From: Hyphomicrobiales bacterium
GTDB lineage: Bacteria; Pseudomonadota; Alphaproteobacteria; Rhizobiales; Xanthobacteraceae
DNA: 64,000 nt
Reading direction: 5' to 3'
Assembly (NCBI GenBank): GCA_003169835.1
Contig: PNAI01000030.1
Span: 62,001-126,000 of the forward strand
Below are positions 33,920 to 41,075 of this stretch, one piece after another. Every line of letters begins with the position of its first letter. The stretch's first letter is position 1. The position numbers and the translations under genes were made by a program. The notes beneath the pieces are model-generated. The model searched no databases, was not told the origin of the DNA, and saw only the letters and a program-made list of their open reading frames with translations.

Positions 33920-34192
33920 CTAGCCGCACACGTAAACGCGGCGCCATCCCCATCCATATGGAGTCGCTACGCGAACGTTGCGATAGCAGCCGGAGGCGTA
34001 GGGATAATAAGCATAAGGATAGCCGTAATAGCCAAATCCGCCGCCGCGAAAGCCGCCATGGAATCCGCCGTGCCCGCCACGGAAGCCGCCGTGACCGCCA
34101 CGCGCGTAGACGTCACTTGGTATTGCCATGACGGCCATGGCCATAATGGCTGCCAAGCCGATCATTATATTTCGTATCATTTTTCGTTTCAT
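33920..34192 (-). CDS. Small secreted Gly/Tyr-rich protein
   Basis: A 90-residue protein with a signal peptide (residues 1-30, ending near SDVYA) and a mature part made of GGHGGF-type repeats, then FGYYGYPYAYYPYA. The C-terminal domain SGCYRNVRVATPYGWGWRRVYVCG has two Cys that could pair. GGAGG precedes the ATG. Similar short Gly/His/Tyr-rich exported proteins are common in Bradyrhizobium relatives and uncharacterised. It is convergent with the ABC permease. Confidence 0.78.
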   Translation of the reverse strand: MKRKMIRNIMIGLAAIMAMAVMAIPSDVYARGGHGGFRGGHGGFHGGFRGGGFGYYGYPYAYYPYASGCYRNVRVATPYGWGWRRVYVCG

Positions 34193-34514
34193 GTGCGCCT
34201 CCCTGCCCTGAGGACCGCAACGCTACTCCTTTTGCGGGATGCAAAGAAGTAAAACTAAAGTGGCAGACCTCGCAACTCTGCGTGATACCGCAACATTACA
34301 CGAAGCTTACACCGGCCTTCAACGAAGGATCGGCTGCGGATCGCGCGTTCCATCAAGCCGAACCTAGATCCGAATAACCGGGTTCATCTCATTCGGGTTA
34401 CATTCAAAAATGGATTTCCGAAGCCGTGAGTGGTGACGGAAAAATCCAAATCCTCCTGAGCGCCATCGGCCGGCATTTTGCATCGGTGCGCGCGGATTAT
34501 GTTTGATCTCCAGT
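34193..34514. other. Noncoding stretch upstream of the stress promoter
   Basis: About 320 bases between the divergent glycine-rich and Gln/Gly/Pro-rich genes. I see no credible gene. A CCGAAT ... ATTCGG inverted pair around 34371-34397 is the only structure noticed. Confidence 0.5.
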
Positions 34515-34539
34515 GGAACGAATGCCTGCGACACACGTT
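34515..34539 (+). promoter_or_regulatory. Sigma-EcfG (general stress response) promoter
   Basis: GGAAC at 34515-34519, exactly 16 bases, then CGTT at 34536-34539. This is the alphaproteobacterial EcfG consensus GGAAC-N16/17-CGTT with no mismatch. It points at the Gln/Gly/Pro-rich gene, with an expected transcript start about 34546. Confidence 0.8.
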
Positions 34540-34576
34540 TATCCGTAGGGACTTATCAGCAATGGAGTCATGCAAA

Positions 34577-34777
34577 ATGTCTAATCAACAGAACAATCAA
34601 CAGCCGAAGCAAGGACAACAGGGCGACCAACCGGGCCAAAAGCCCGGCCAACAGACCCAAAATCCGGGTCAGAAGCCCGGCCAGCAGGGCGGGCAGCAGC
34701 CGGATCATAAGCCCGGTCAGCAAGGCGGCCATCAGCCGGACCAGAAGCCCGGTCAACAGGGCGGCGCAAACCGCTAA
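34577..34777 (+). CDS. Small Gln/Gly/Pro/Lys-rich repeat protein (hydrophilin-like)
   Basis: A 66-residue protein starting at ATG 34577 with GGAG nine bases before; an ATG at 34562 would add five residues. After MSNQQNNQQPKQ it is almost entirely made of degenerate GQ(K)PGQQ(G) repeats with interspersed PDQ/PDH. It has no Cys and few hydrophobic residues, and no signal peptide. Such composition is typical of disordered hydrophilins and desiccation-response proteins. The EcfG promoter upstream and the strong terminator downstream make this a one-gene stress unit. The function is inferred from composition and promoter only. Confidence 0.75.
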   Translation: MSNQQNNQQPKQGQQGDQPGQKPGQQTQNPGQKPGQQGGQQPDHKPGQQGGHQPDQKPGQQGGANR

Positions 34778-34787
34778 AGTTTGATTC

Positions 34788-34817
34788 AAGAGAGCCCCGC
34801 AAACGCGGGGCTCTCTT
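34788..34817 (+). terminator. Intrinsic terminator after the repeat protein
   Basis: A perfect 13-base stem (34788-34800 with 34805-34817, GAGAGCCCCGC-type) and an AAAC loop, followed by CGTTTG. The T-tract is short, but the stem is very stable. It begins 11 bases after the stop codon. Confidence 0.85.
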
Positions 34818-34907
34818 CGTTTGCAATGACAGATCGCAAAAGCACCGGCGTGAAGTCTCATCTGCCGGTTCTGGTATTTACGGAATTTTGCAACAGGAGT
34901 GACGCAA

Positions 34908-35192
34908 TTGTTCTCATCTTGGTTTGCACTCGCGACCAAAACAGCGCAGCTCGGGTTTGAAGCGCAAAACGTCATAGCGCTTCGCCTCATGCGCCTGGCG
35001 GCGGGCGGAAAGTCAGGCCAAGCGGAGGCCTCGCGCATGATCAGCGAGAAATATTCAGCCCTTGCGGAAGTGCAGATGATCGCAGCGATGGGCGTATCCG
35101 CGGGCCGGTCGTCAGAGGTCGTTGCCGGAAAAATTCTCCGCAGTTACGAGAAGCACGTGCGGGCGAACCAGCGCAGACTGTCGGAGCGGTGA
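34908..35192 (+). CDS. Small phasin-like hypothetical protein
   Basis: A 94-residue helical protein. The TTG at 34908 is preferred because AGGAGT lies seven bases before it; an in-frame GTG at 34899 would overlap that site. The pattern FALATKTAQLGFEAQNVIALRLMRLAAGG followed by AEASRMISEKYSALAEVQM recalls short phasins or phasin-like Rhizobiales proteins with amphipathic helices. No PHA genes are nearby. Identity uncertain. Confidence 0.6.
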   Translation: MFSSWFALATKTAQLGFEAQNVIALRLMRLAAGGKSGQAEASRMISEKYSALAEVQMIAAMGVSAGRSSEVVAGKILRSYEKHVRANQRRLSER

Positions 35193-35233
35193 GGAATAAA
35201 CTTCCTCGTTGCTGCGCGTTCGCGCGGAAGCCG

Positions 35234-35566
35234 CTAGAGATATTTCGCGTCATCGCCTACGAGCAGTTCGCGAATGTTTTTGGGAACCGGAAAGCCATAG
35301 CCGCGGCCCGGTTCGTACCAAGAGAGACTTCCCGCATTGTGCTCGTCGCTGCCGTAAATCCGGGTGCCGATGAATTGCAGCGTGAGTAGGATCGCCTGCA
35401 CTTCATCCATGCCATAGATCGTGCGCGTTTCGGGCCTGCCTGGCCAATCGATCTCGCATTTGCATCCCACGCCGGTCTCGTCGCGCGCGGGCGCGAAGAT
35501 GCGGATCGGGAGATCAATCACGCCGCCTTTGCCGCGCAATTTCAGAATGCGTGTCGCGATGAGCAT
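35234..35566 (-). CDS. Conserved hypothetical protein, DUF6968-like
   Basis: A 110-residue protein starting at ATG 35566 with GAGG upstream. It begins IATRILKLRGKGG, followed by PIRIFAPARDETGVGCKCEIDWPG, then IYGMDEVQAILLTLQFIGTRIYGSDE. The IYGxDxxQAI segment is typical of DUF6968, small soluble alpha/beta proteins of unknown function often found near defence or mobile regions. It converges with the phasin-like gene. Confidence 0.65.
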   Translation of the reverse strand: MLIATRILKLRGKGGVIDLPIRIFAPARDETGVGCKCEIDWPGRPETRTIYGMDEVQAILLTLQFIGTRIYGSDEHNAGSLSWYEPGRGYGFPVPKNIRELLVGDDAKYL

Positions 35567-35643
35567 GGGGAAGGCCTCGATAGTTTGTGACTCAGCAGGA
35601 TTACGCAACATGCTCGCTATTGCGCCCTAGGCGCTTTAGTCGA

Positions 35644-36099
35644 CTAACTTGCCTCGCCTGCACCGGGGTGATTGATCCAGTCGCAAGCGCCGCAGGTGTC
35701 GAAGTACGCGCCATCGGGTTCTATCGCGACATCGAAATGCGTTCGGATGTTGCGTGATGAACACCGGGGGCAAGTTTCTGTCCTGTCGGTGCGATCCCTC
35801 ATAAGCAGTTGAACGTAATGCCCTACCACCATGTCGCAGCCATGGATGGCTATCGTCGAAGCAGTCTTATTAGCGTTGCGATCATGTGTGAGCCAGTTAA
35901 CTAGCTGCCACGTCTTTTCCGATGTAGCCTTCATATATTGTCTAAGCTCTTTGTTTCTTTCTCCGGCGCAAAGGTGATCCATCAAAATCCCCGCCCAGCC
36001 GGTGAAGTTTGCATCTTGGGGCCTCTCAACGTCCGCCTGAAGCTCGACGCGGCGTCGCATAACTCCAACTAATGAGATGAGGCATTCGCGAAGCTGCAT
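35644..36099 (-). CDS. Hypothetical protein with C-terminal zinc ribbon
   Basis: A 151-residue protein with an N-terminal helical part and a four-Cys zinc ribbon at the end (CPRC at 110-113, CGAC at 136-139). The middle has HDRNANKTASTIAIHGCD. Codon use and GC content are lower than in the neighbours, suggesting acquisition. No family recognised. Its 5' side faces the promoter at 36125. Confidence 0.6.
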   Translation of the reverse strand: MQLRECLISLVGVMRRRVELQADVERPQDANFTGWAGILMDHLCAGERNKELRQYMKATSEKTWQLVNWLTHDRNANKTASTIAIHGCDMVVGHYVQLLMRDRTDRTETCPRCSSRNIRTHFDVAIEPDGAYFDTCGACDWINHPGAGEAS

Positions 36100-36124
36100 G
36101 CCTACAGCTTGGTAGTTTCATCAG

Positions 36125-36154
36125 TTGACAGGACTATATTCCTTAGGATATCAT
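36125..36154 (+). promoter_or_regulatory. Predicted housekeeping promoter leading into noncoding sequence
   Basis: TTGACA at 36125-36130 (perfect), 18-base spacer, TATCAT at 36149-36154 (5 of 6). It is directed rightwards, where no protein gene starts on the plus strand. Confidence 0.6.
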
Positions 36155-36160
36155 TCCTTC

Positions 36161-36640
36161 ACCCTGCTCACCGAGGGCGTCGTCGCGAGACGTTTCGATG
36201 GCGGAGCAGGATGCGGTTGCCTGCGCGCTGGCCTCGTAAGCCAGCTCCCGGGCGGTTTCCGGGCATCGACCCGGGCGGTACTAAGGCCGCCCCGCGAGGT
36301 GCTTGCAAGCTGGGACCCGATCGGTCCCGTCGAAGGCAAGGCGCGACAAGCCGATGAGGCGAACTGGCGCTTAAGCGGACGGCGGGATTTGAAACCGGCC
36401 CATGTTGCGCGGCCCGCAGCCGATAAATACCGCCGGTGGAGCGCCGAGAGGCGTGCGTGTCTTGTTGCTTCTCGCAAAAGCGCAAGGCATGCGCCGTGTT
36501 TCGCAGACACGGCAAGACAGGATGCGCTTTTCGGCGCTCCGCTCCCTCATGTCGAGGGAGGAAATTTATTCCCGCGAGCGCGGGGCGAGTGCAGGCGTAC
36601 CCGGCGCCTTTCAAACAACACGGGCGGCGGAGCTTTGGTG
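36161..36640 (+). ncRNA. Candidate structured RNA / unassigned GC-rich noncoding region
   Basis: Starting where the promoter at 36125 would initiate, CCTGCTC and GAGCAGG can pair as a 7-base stem around a 34-base internal region (36161-36208). Further hairpins include GGGACC-CGATC-GGTCCC (about 36312-36328) and two copies of CCCGGGCGG around 36246 and 36268. No reading frame here has plausible protein character. It does not carry the conserved motifs of RNase P RNA, tmRNA or SRP RNA that I know. The 3' part (from about 36430) has the look of a dispersed extragenic repeat. The end is unknown; the boundary given is approximate. Confidence 0.3.
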
Positions 36641-36651
36641 AATTGCTTCAT

Positions 36652-36797
36652 CCCTCCCCGTGAGGGGAGGGTCGTCCGCCGAAGCTCGCGTAGCGAGCGA
36701 AGGCGTGACGGGGTGGGGCGACCGGAAAAAACACAAGGCCCCCCCACCCGGACGCCCGCGTTGCTCGCGTCCACCCTCCCCCGCAAGCGGGGGAGGG
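36652..36797. repeat. Paired hairpin repeat element (CCCTCCCC type)
   Basis: CCCTCCCC-GTGA-GGGGAGGG (36652-36671) and an 11-base-arm hairpin CCCTCCCCCGC-AA-GCGGGGGAGGG (36774-36797) flank about 100 bases containing CGCGTAGCGAGCGAAGGC-like inverted sequence. It belongs to the same family as 19471-19609. Confidence 0.75.
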
Positions 36798-36865
36798 ATA
36801 AGTGAGTGCGATGCTTGGCTGTTTGAGATTTGAATCGGTGGTGGGCATCGCGAGCCGCAAGCTCA

Positions 36866-37016
36866 CTTCCCCTCTCCCCTTGCGGGAGAGGGTGGATCGC
36901 GCGGAGCGTTAGCGAAGCGCGAGCCGGGAGAGGGGTTACAAACTATCGAGAGTCTGTAACCCCTCACCCGCCCTCGCTTCGCTCGGGCACCCTCTCCCAC
37001 AAGGGGAGAGGGGAAG
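36866..37016. repeat. Two hairpin repeat elements in inverted orientation
   Basis: GGGGTTACA (36932-36940) and TGTAACCCC (36955-36963) are perfect arms around a 14-base centre. Outside them, each side carries a CCCTCTCCC/GGGAGAGGG hairpin and a CTTCGCT/AGCGAAG block, so the whole 150 bases are near-symmetrical. It ends just after the aldehyde dehydrogenase stop, where it could terminate transcription. Confidence 0.75.
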
Positions 37017-37039
37017 AAAGCGCGGGGAGAGGAAAAACC

Positions 37040-38542
37040 TTACCCCTTCTTCCCCACGGTCAAATTTACGTGGATGTTTTTTTCCTGCGTGAACGCCATC
37101 AGCTCCTCGATGCATTCCTCGCGGCCGACGCCGGACTGCTTGAAGCCGCCGAACGGCGCGCCGAGAAAATGCTTGCTCACGTCGTTGATCCACACAAAGC
37201 CCGCCTCGACCTCGGCGGCGGTGCGGTGCGCGGTGACGAGATCGTTGGTCCAGATCGACGCGGTGAGGCCATATTCCACCGCGTTGACCTGCGCGAGCAT
37301 GATGGCCTCGTCGCTCCATTTGAACACGCCGACGACGGGGCCGAAAATTTCCTCGCGCGCGATTTTCATGCTGGGCTTCACGTCGGCAAAGACCGTCGGC
37401 TCGATGTAGAGGCCCTTGGCGAGCGCGGGGTCGGCCGGCCGGCCGCCGCCGTAAATCAGCCGCGCGCCTTCGCTCTTGGCCGACTCGATGTAGCTCATCA
37501 CGCGGTCGAATTGAACTTTCGAAATGATCGCGCCCATGGTGGTGGCGGGATCGGTCGGGATGCCGGGCTTGTAGTGCTTGATTTTGACCTTGATGCGCTC
37601 CAACACCGCATCGTGGATCTTCTCGTGCACGAAGGCGCGGCTAGTGGAGCCGCAAGACTGTCCGCACCAGGTGAAATTCATCCCGCCGATCACGGCGCCC
37701 GCGACGATGTCAGGATCCGCGTCGGGAAACGCGATCAGCGCGTTCTTGCCGCCCAGCTCAAGCAGCACGCCTTTGAGCGTGTCGGCGGCGGCGCGCATCA
37801 CAGCTTTTCCCGTGGGCACGCTGCCGATGAGCGCGATCTTGGCGATGTCTTTGTGACTGGCGAGTGCTGCGCCCACTTCCTTGCCGCCGGACACGATGTT
37901 GAAAACGCCGGGCGGCAGCAGGCCGTCGATGAGCTCGGCGAGCCGCAGCGACGAAAGCGGCGCCTGTTCCGGAGGCTTGATCACAACGGTGTTGCCGGCC
38001 GCGAGCGGCGCCGCCGCTTTGCCGGCGCAGAACATGAATGGATGATTGAACGGAAAGATGCGGCCGACAACGCCGAGCGGTTCGCGCACGGAGAAATTGA
38101 GCGCGTCGGGGCCCATCGGGATCGAGGCGCCTTTCATCTCGGTGACCAAGCCAGCAAAGAATTCGATCTGCGCCGCAGCGATGGTGGCGTCGCGGATCAT
38201 CTCGGCGACCGGGTTGCCGCAGTCGGCGGCATCGATCATGGCAAGTTCGCCGGCGTTGTTGCGCAGCACCTCGGCAATCTTCTTGAGCATGCGCGCACGC
38301 TCGAGCGGCGGGACGCGCTTCCATTCCTTGTAGGCGCGCTTGGCGGCGGCGACCGCCAGGTCGACATCCTCGGCGGTGGAGTCGGCATACTTGCCGAGCG
38401 ACTCGCCGGTGCCGGGATTGGGCGTGTCGAGATAACGGCCGGCCTTGGGCTCGTGCCACTTGCCGTCATAATAGTTGCCGCGATGCGTCGGCAGATTGAG
38501 CTTGATGGAGGACAGCGAATTCGGGGCAACGGGCGTATTCAT
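37040..38542 (-). CDS. NAD(P)-dependent aldehyde dehydrogenase family protein
   Basis: A 500-residue ALDH with the catalytic residues in place: Asn166 (FPFNHPF), Glu262 (LLELGGKN) and Cys297 (GQSCGSTSR). The Rossmann SVPTGKAVM stretch is near 241. GGGAGG precedes the ATG. It is the last gene of an operon containing a ThDP enzyme and an ABC importer, so it may oxidise the aldehyde made by that enzyme's decarboxylation. The aldehyde itself is unknown. Confidence 0.93.
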   Translation of the reverse strand: MNTPVAPNSLSSIKLNLPTHRGNYYDGKWHEPKAGRYLDTPNPGTGESLGKYADSTAEDVDLAVAAAKRAYKEWKRVPPLERARMLKKIAEVLRNNAGELAMIDAADCGNPVAEMIRDATIAAAQIEFFAGLVTEMKGASIPMGPDALNFSVREPLGVVGRIFPFNHPFMFCAGKAAAPLAAGNTVVIKPPEQAPLSSLRLAELIDGLLPPGVFNIVSGGKEVGAALASHKDIAKIALIGSVPTGKAVMRAAADTLKGVLLELGGKNALIAFPDADPDIVAGAVIGGMNFTWCGQSCGSTSRAFVHEKIHDAVLERIKVKIKHYKPGIPTDPATTMGAIISKVQFDRVMSYIESAKSEGARLIYGGGRPADPALAKGLYIEPTVFADVKPSMKIAREEIFGPVVGVFKWSDEAIMLAQVNAVEYGLTASIWTNDLVTAHRTAAEVEAGFVWINDVSKHFLGAPFGGFKQSGVGREECIEELMAFTQEKNIHVNLTVGKKG

Positions 38543-38596
38543 GGCGGAGCCTCCCTGCGGGCGTTATTTTCTTGGCGCGGTCAAGCGCCGGACAGA

Positions 38597-39442
38597 TTAT
38601 CCCCGGCTCGCGCGCGCGACCAGGGCATTGGCGCCGATGGCGACCACGAACAGCAGGATCAAAAGCGCGTACATGCGCGGCATGTCGAAGGTGCTGTAGG
38701 CATTGATGATGAGGAAGCCGACGCCGCGGTTGGAGAGCTTGGTCTCGGCGAGCAATGTCCCGATGACGGCGACGCCCATCCCAAGCCGCACGCCATTCAC
38801 GATCGGCTGGCGCATGGCCGGCAAGTAAATCTTGGTCACCATCTGCCAGGTGCTGGCGCGGAAGCTGCGGCCGACGCGGATCAGAACGTCTTCGATCTGG
38901 CGCATGCCGGCGGCCGCGGTGAGCGCCACCGGGAAGAAGCAGGAGATCGTGCCCATGGCGACCTTGGAGCCCGGCCCCACGCCGAACCACATGATCATGA
39001 TCGGGAAGAAGATGATCTTCGGCGTCGGCCCGAGATAGTAGAGAAAGCGCTCGAACGCGCGGCTCAAGAAGGGATTGGCGCCAAGCACAAGACCGATGAC
39101 GAGCCCCGCGAGGCCGCCGACCGCCGTCGCGGTCGCGACTTCGGCCATCGTGACCCAGAGATGCCGATAGAATTCCGGAATCATCAGATCGAACGCGAGA
39201 CGGAAATTTCCGAGCCCGACGTCCACCTGGAGCGCAAAGTCGGGATGGGTGAGGATCAGGAAAAGCTGGCGGCCGATCTTGGTGAGCGAGGGCACGACAT
39301 CGCGGAACAGCCAGCCCGAGGCCGCAACAATTTCCCAGATCACCACGATCGCGGCAATGATCGCAATGCGCAGCCACGTCACCGGGCTGACGATGGGTCG
39401 CGCGGCGAGCGGCGCTGCGGTCAAGTTCCCGGTCGTAGCCAT
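38597..39442 (-). CDS. ABC transporter permease, NitT/TauT (SsuC-like) family, second of pair
   Basis: A 281-residue inner-membrane protein from ATG 39442, which overlaps the upstream permease gene by 22 bases. About six hydrophobic segments are present, with the ATPase-contact loop IEDVLIRVGRSFRASTWQMVTKIYLPAMRQPIVNG near residue 180. Its sequence differs clearly from the permease upstream, suggesting a heterodimeric channel, which is unusual in a family whose permeases are normally encoded once. Confidence 0.92.
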   Translation of the reverse strand: MATTGNLTAAPLAARPIVSPVTWLRIAIIAAIVVIWEIVAASGWLFRDVVPSLTKIGRQLFLILTHPDFALQVDVGLGNFRLAFDLMIPEFYRHLWVTMAEVATATAVGGLAGLVIGLVLGANPFLSRAFERFLYYLGPTPKIIFFPIMIMWFGVGPGSKVAMGTISCFFPVALTAAAGMRQIEDVLIRVGRSFRASTWQMVTKIYLPAMRQPIVNGVRLGMGVAVIGTLLAETKLSNRGVGFLIINAYSTFDMPRMYALLILLFVVAIGANALVARASRG

Positions 39443-40191
39443 TGCTCGATCCGTTCGGTGACGATGAAAAATACGACGCTGACCAGAATGACAAAGCAAA
39501 TCGCGGCATAGGTTCCCGGCAGATCGTAACGCTCGGCGAGTTCATTGACGAGTTGACCGAGCCCGCCGAAATTGATCAGGAATTCGACGCCGACGATGTT
39601 GATCAACGCGAAGATCATCCCCAGCCGGACGCCAACGAAAATGTTCGGCAGCGCCGCGGGAAAAAAAATTTTCCAGTAGAGCTGAGAGGGCGTGAGCTTG
39701 AAGCTGCGGCCGACATTGATGAGCACTTGGCGCGTTCCCGCAAGCCCCTCCAACGTCTTGAGAATCACCGGCGGCAGCGCTGCCACGAACCCGATCATGA
39801 TGATGGTCCACGCGCTGCGGCCGAAGATCACCAGGAACAAGGGATACATCAACACGAGCGGCGCCGACGCCATGGCAGCGATCCAGGTCTCGGTCGCGAG
39901 CCGCAGGAGCGTGATGCGGTGAAGCAGCACGCCAAGCGTGATGCCTACCACCGAGAGCAGGAGACTCGCCACCAGCGCCTCGGTACAGGTCAGCAGGAAG
40001 CGCGACGGAACATCTTCCTCGACAATGATGCGCCCAAAACTGTGCCATATCTCTGAAGGGAGCGGCACAATAAATCGGTTGATCAGCCCGGTCTTGATCA
40101 GAAACTCAATCAACACGACGAGCACACCAAAACAGGCGATTCCGAACAAAAACGGGACGACCTGCCGTACGATGAGCGCGCGCGCCATCAT
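39421..40191 (-). CDS. ABC transporter permease, NitT/TauT (SsuC-like) family, first of pair
   Basis: A 256-residue membrane protein with the loop TRQVLINVGRSFKLTPSQLYWKIFFPAALPNIFVG near residue 150. It overlaps the ATPase gene by four bases and the second permease by 22 bases, so the three are translated together. Confidence 0.92.
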   Translation of the reverse strand: MMARALIVRQVVPFLFGIACFGVLVVLIEFLIKTGLINRFIVPLPSEIWHSFGRIIVEEDVPSRFLLTCTEALVASLLLSVVGITLGVLLHRITLLRLATETWIAAMASAPLVLMYPLFLVIFGRSAWTIIMIGFVAALPPVILKTLEGLAGTRQVLINVGRSFKLTPSQLYWKIFFPAALPNIFVGVRLGMIFALINIVGVEFLINFGGLGQLVNELAERYDLPGTYAAICFVILVSVVFFIVTERIEQWLRPGT

Positions 40192-41051
40192 TTGCGTTTG
40201 GCCCCGCCGCGCCGCGATTCGTCGTCTTTGAGCCCCTTGCTCGCCTCCTCGCGCAGATCGTTCCAGATTTGCGCAACGTAATGGCCAAAATCGTCGCTGC
40301 CAACGATTTCCGAAGTGCGCGGGCGGGGCAGCTTGATGTCCACGATCCGCTTGGTCTTGCCGGGCCGGTAGGTCATCACCAGGATGCGATCGGAGAGTTG
40401 CACGGCCTCGGTGAGATTGTGGGTAATGAGCAGCGTGGTCTGTTTGAGCTCCTGCTGGATCTGCAAGACCTTGTCGCCGAGCAGAAGGCGCGTTTGCTCG
40501 TCGAGCGCCGCGAACGGCTCATCCATAAGCAGGATCTTCGGCTCGGAGGCGAGCGTGCGCGCCATCGAGACGCGCTGGCGCATACCGCCGGACAGCTCGG
40601 ACGGGTAGCTCCGTTCAAAGCCGTCGAGCCCGACCAGATGGACGAAGTGGCGCGCCTTCTCCAGCCGCTCGGACTTCGCCATGCCGGCGATCTCCAGCGG
40701 GAACGCCACATTGTCGATCACGGTGCGCCAGGGAAAGGTTGACTCCTCCTGGAAGATCATGCCGATCGAGGGATGCGGTCCCTTGATGGTCTCGCCCGCA
40801 ACGCTGACGCGGCCCTCGTAGCCGCCAAGAAGTCCGCCAATGATGTTGAAAAGGGTCGACTTTCCACAGCCGGACGGGCCGATCACGGAAAGGAATTCGC
40901 CCGGCACGACGTCGAAGGAGACGTGGTCGACCGCGACGAGTCCGCCGTCCTGCGTGTCGAAGCGCTTGAAGATATCGTCGACGACAAGGATCGGCTCCAT
41001 GGCCTTCTCCACCGGAACGGTCACAGGACGTGTGGCGGAGATCGCAGCCAT
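40188..41051 (-). CDS. ABC transporter ATP-binding protein, NitT/TauT (SsuB-like) family
   Basis: A 287-residue ATPase: Walker A GPSGCGKST near residue 58, signature LSGGMRQRVSMARTL and Walker B LLMDEPFAALD. It follows the ThDP-enzyme gene by 24 bases and overlaps the first permease. No solute-binding protein is found in the operon. Confidence 0.93.
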   Translation of the reverse strand: MAAISATRPVTVPVEKAMEPILVVDDIFKRFDTQDGGLVAVDHVSFDVVPGEFLSVIGPSGCGKSTLFNIIGGLLGGYEGRVSVAGETIKGPHPSIGMIFQEESTFPWRTVIDNVAFPLEIAGMAKSERLEKARHFVHLVGLDGFERSYPSELSGGMRQRVSMARTLASEPKILLMDEPFAALDEQTRLLLGDKVLQIQQELKQTTLLITHNLTEAVQLSDRILVMTYRPGKTKRIVDIKLPRPRTSEIVGSDDFGHYVAQIWNDLREEASKGLKDDESRRGGAKRK

Positions 41052-41075
41052 CTCAAGCTCACCGGTCGGCCGATA

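Noticed and set aside
36161-36640. RNase P RNA, tmRNA or group II intron
   Set aside because: The conserved GAGGAAAGTCCGGGC core of RNase P, the tmRNA tag frame and intron domain V sequence are all missing.
36830-39511. An 893-codon open frame on the plus strand through the aldehyde dehydrogenase and permease
   Set aside because: It starts inside a repeat element, is antisense to three well-supported genes and has no recognisable domain.
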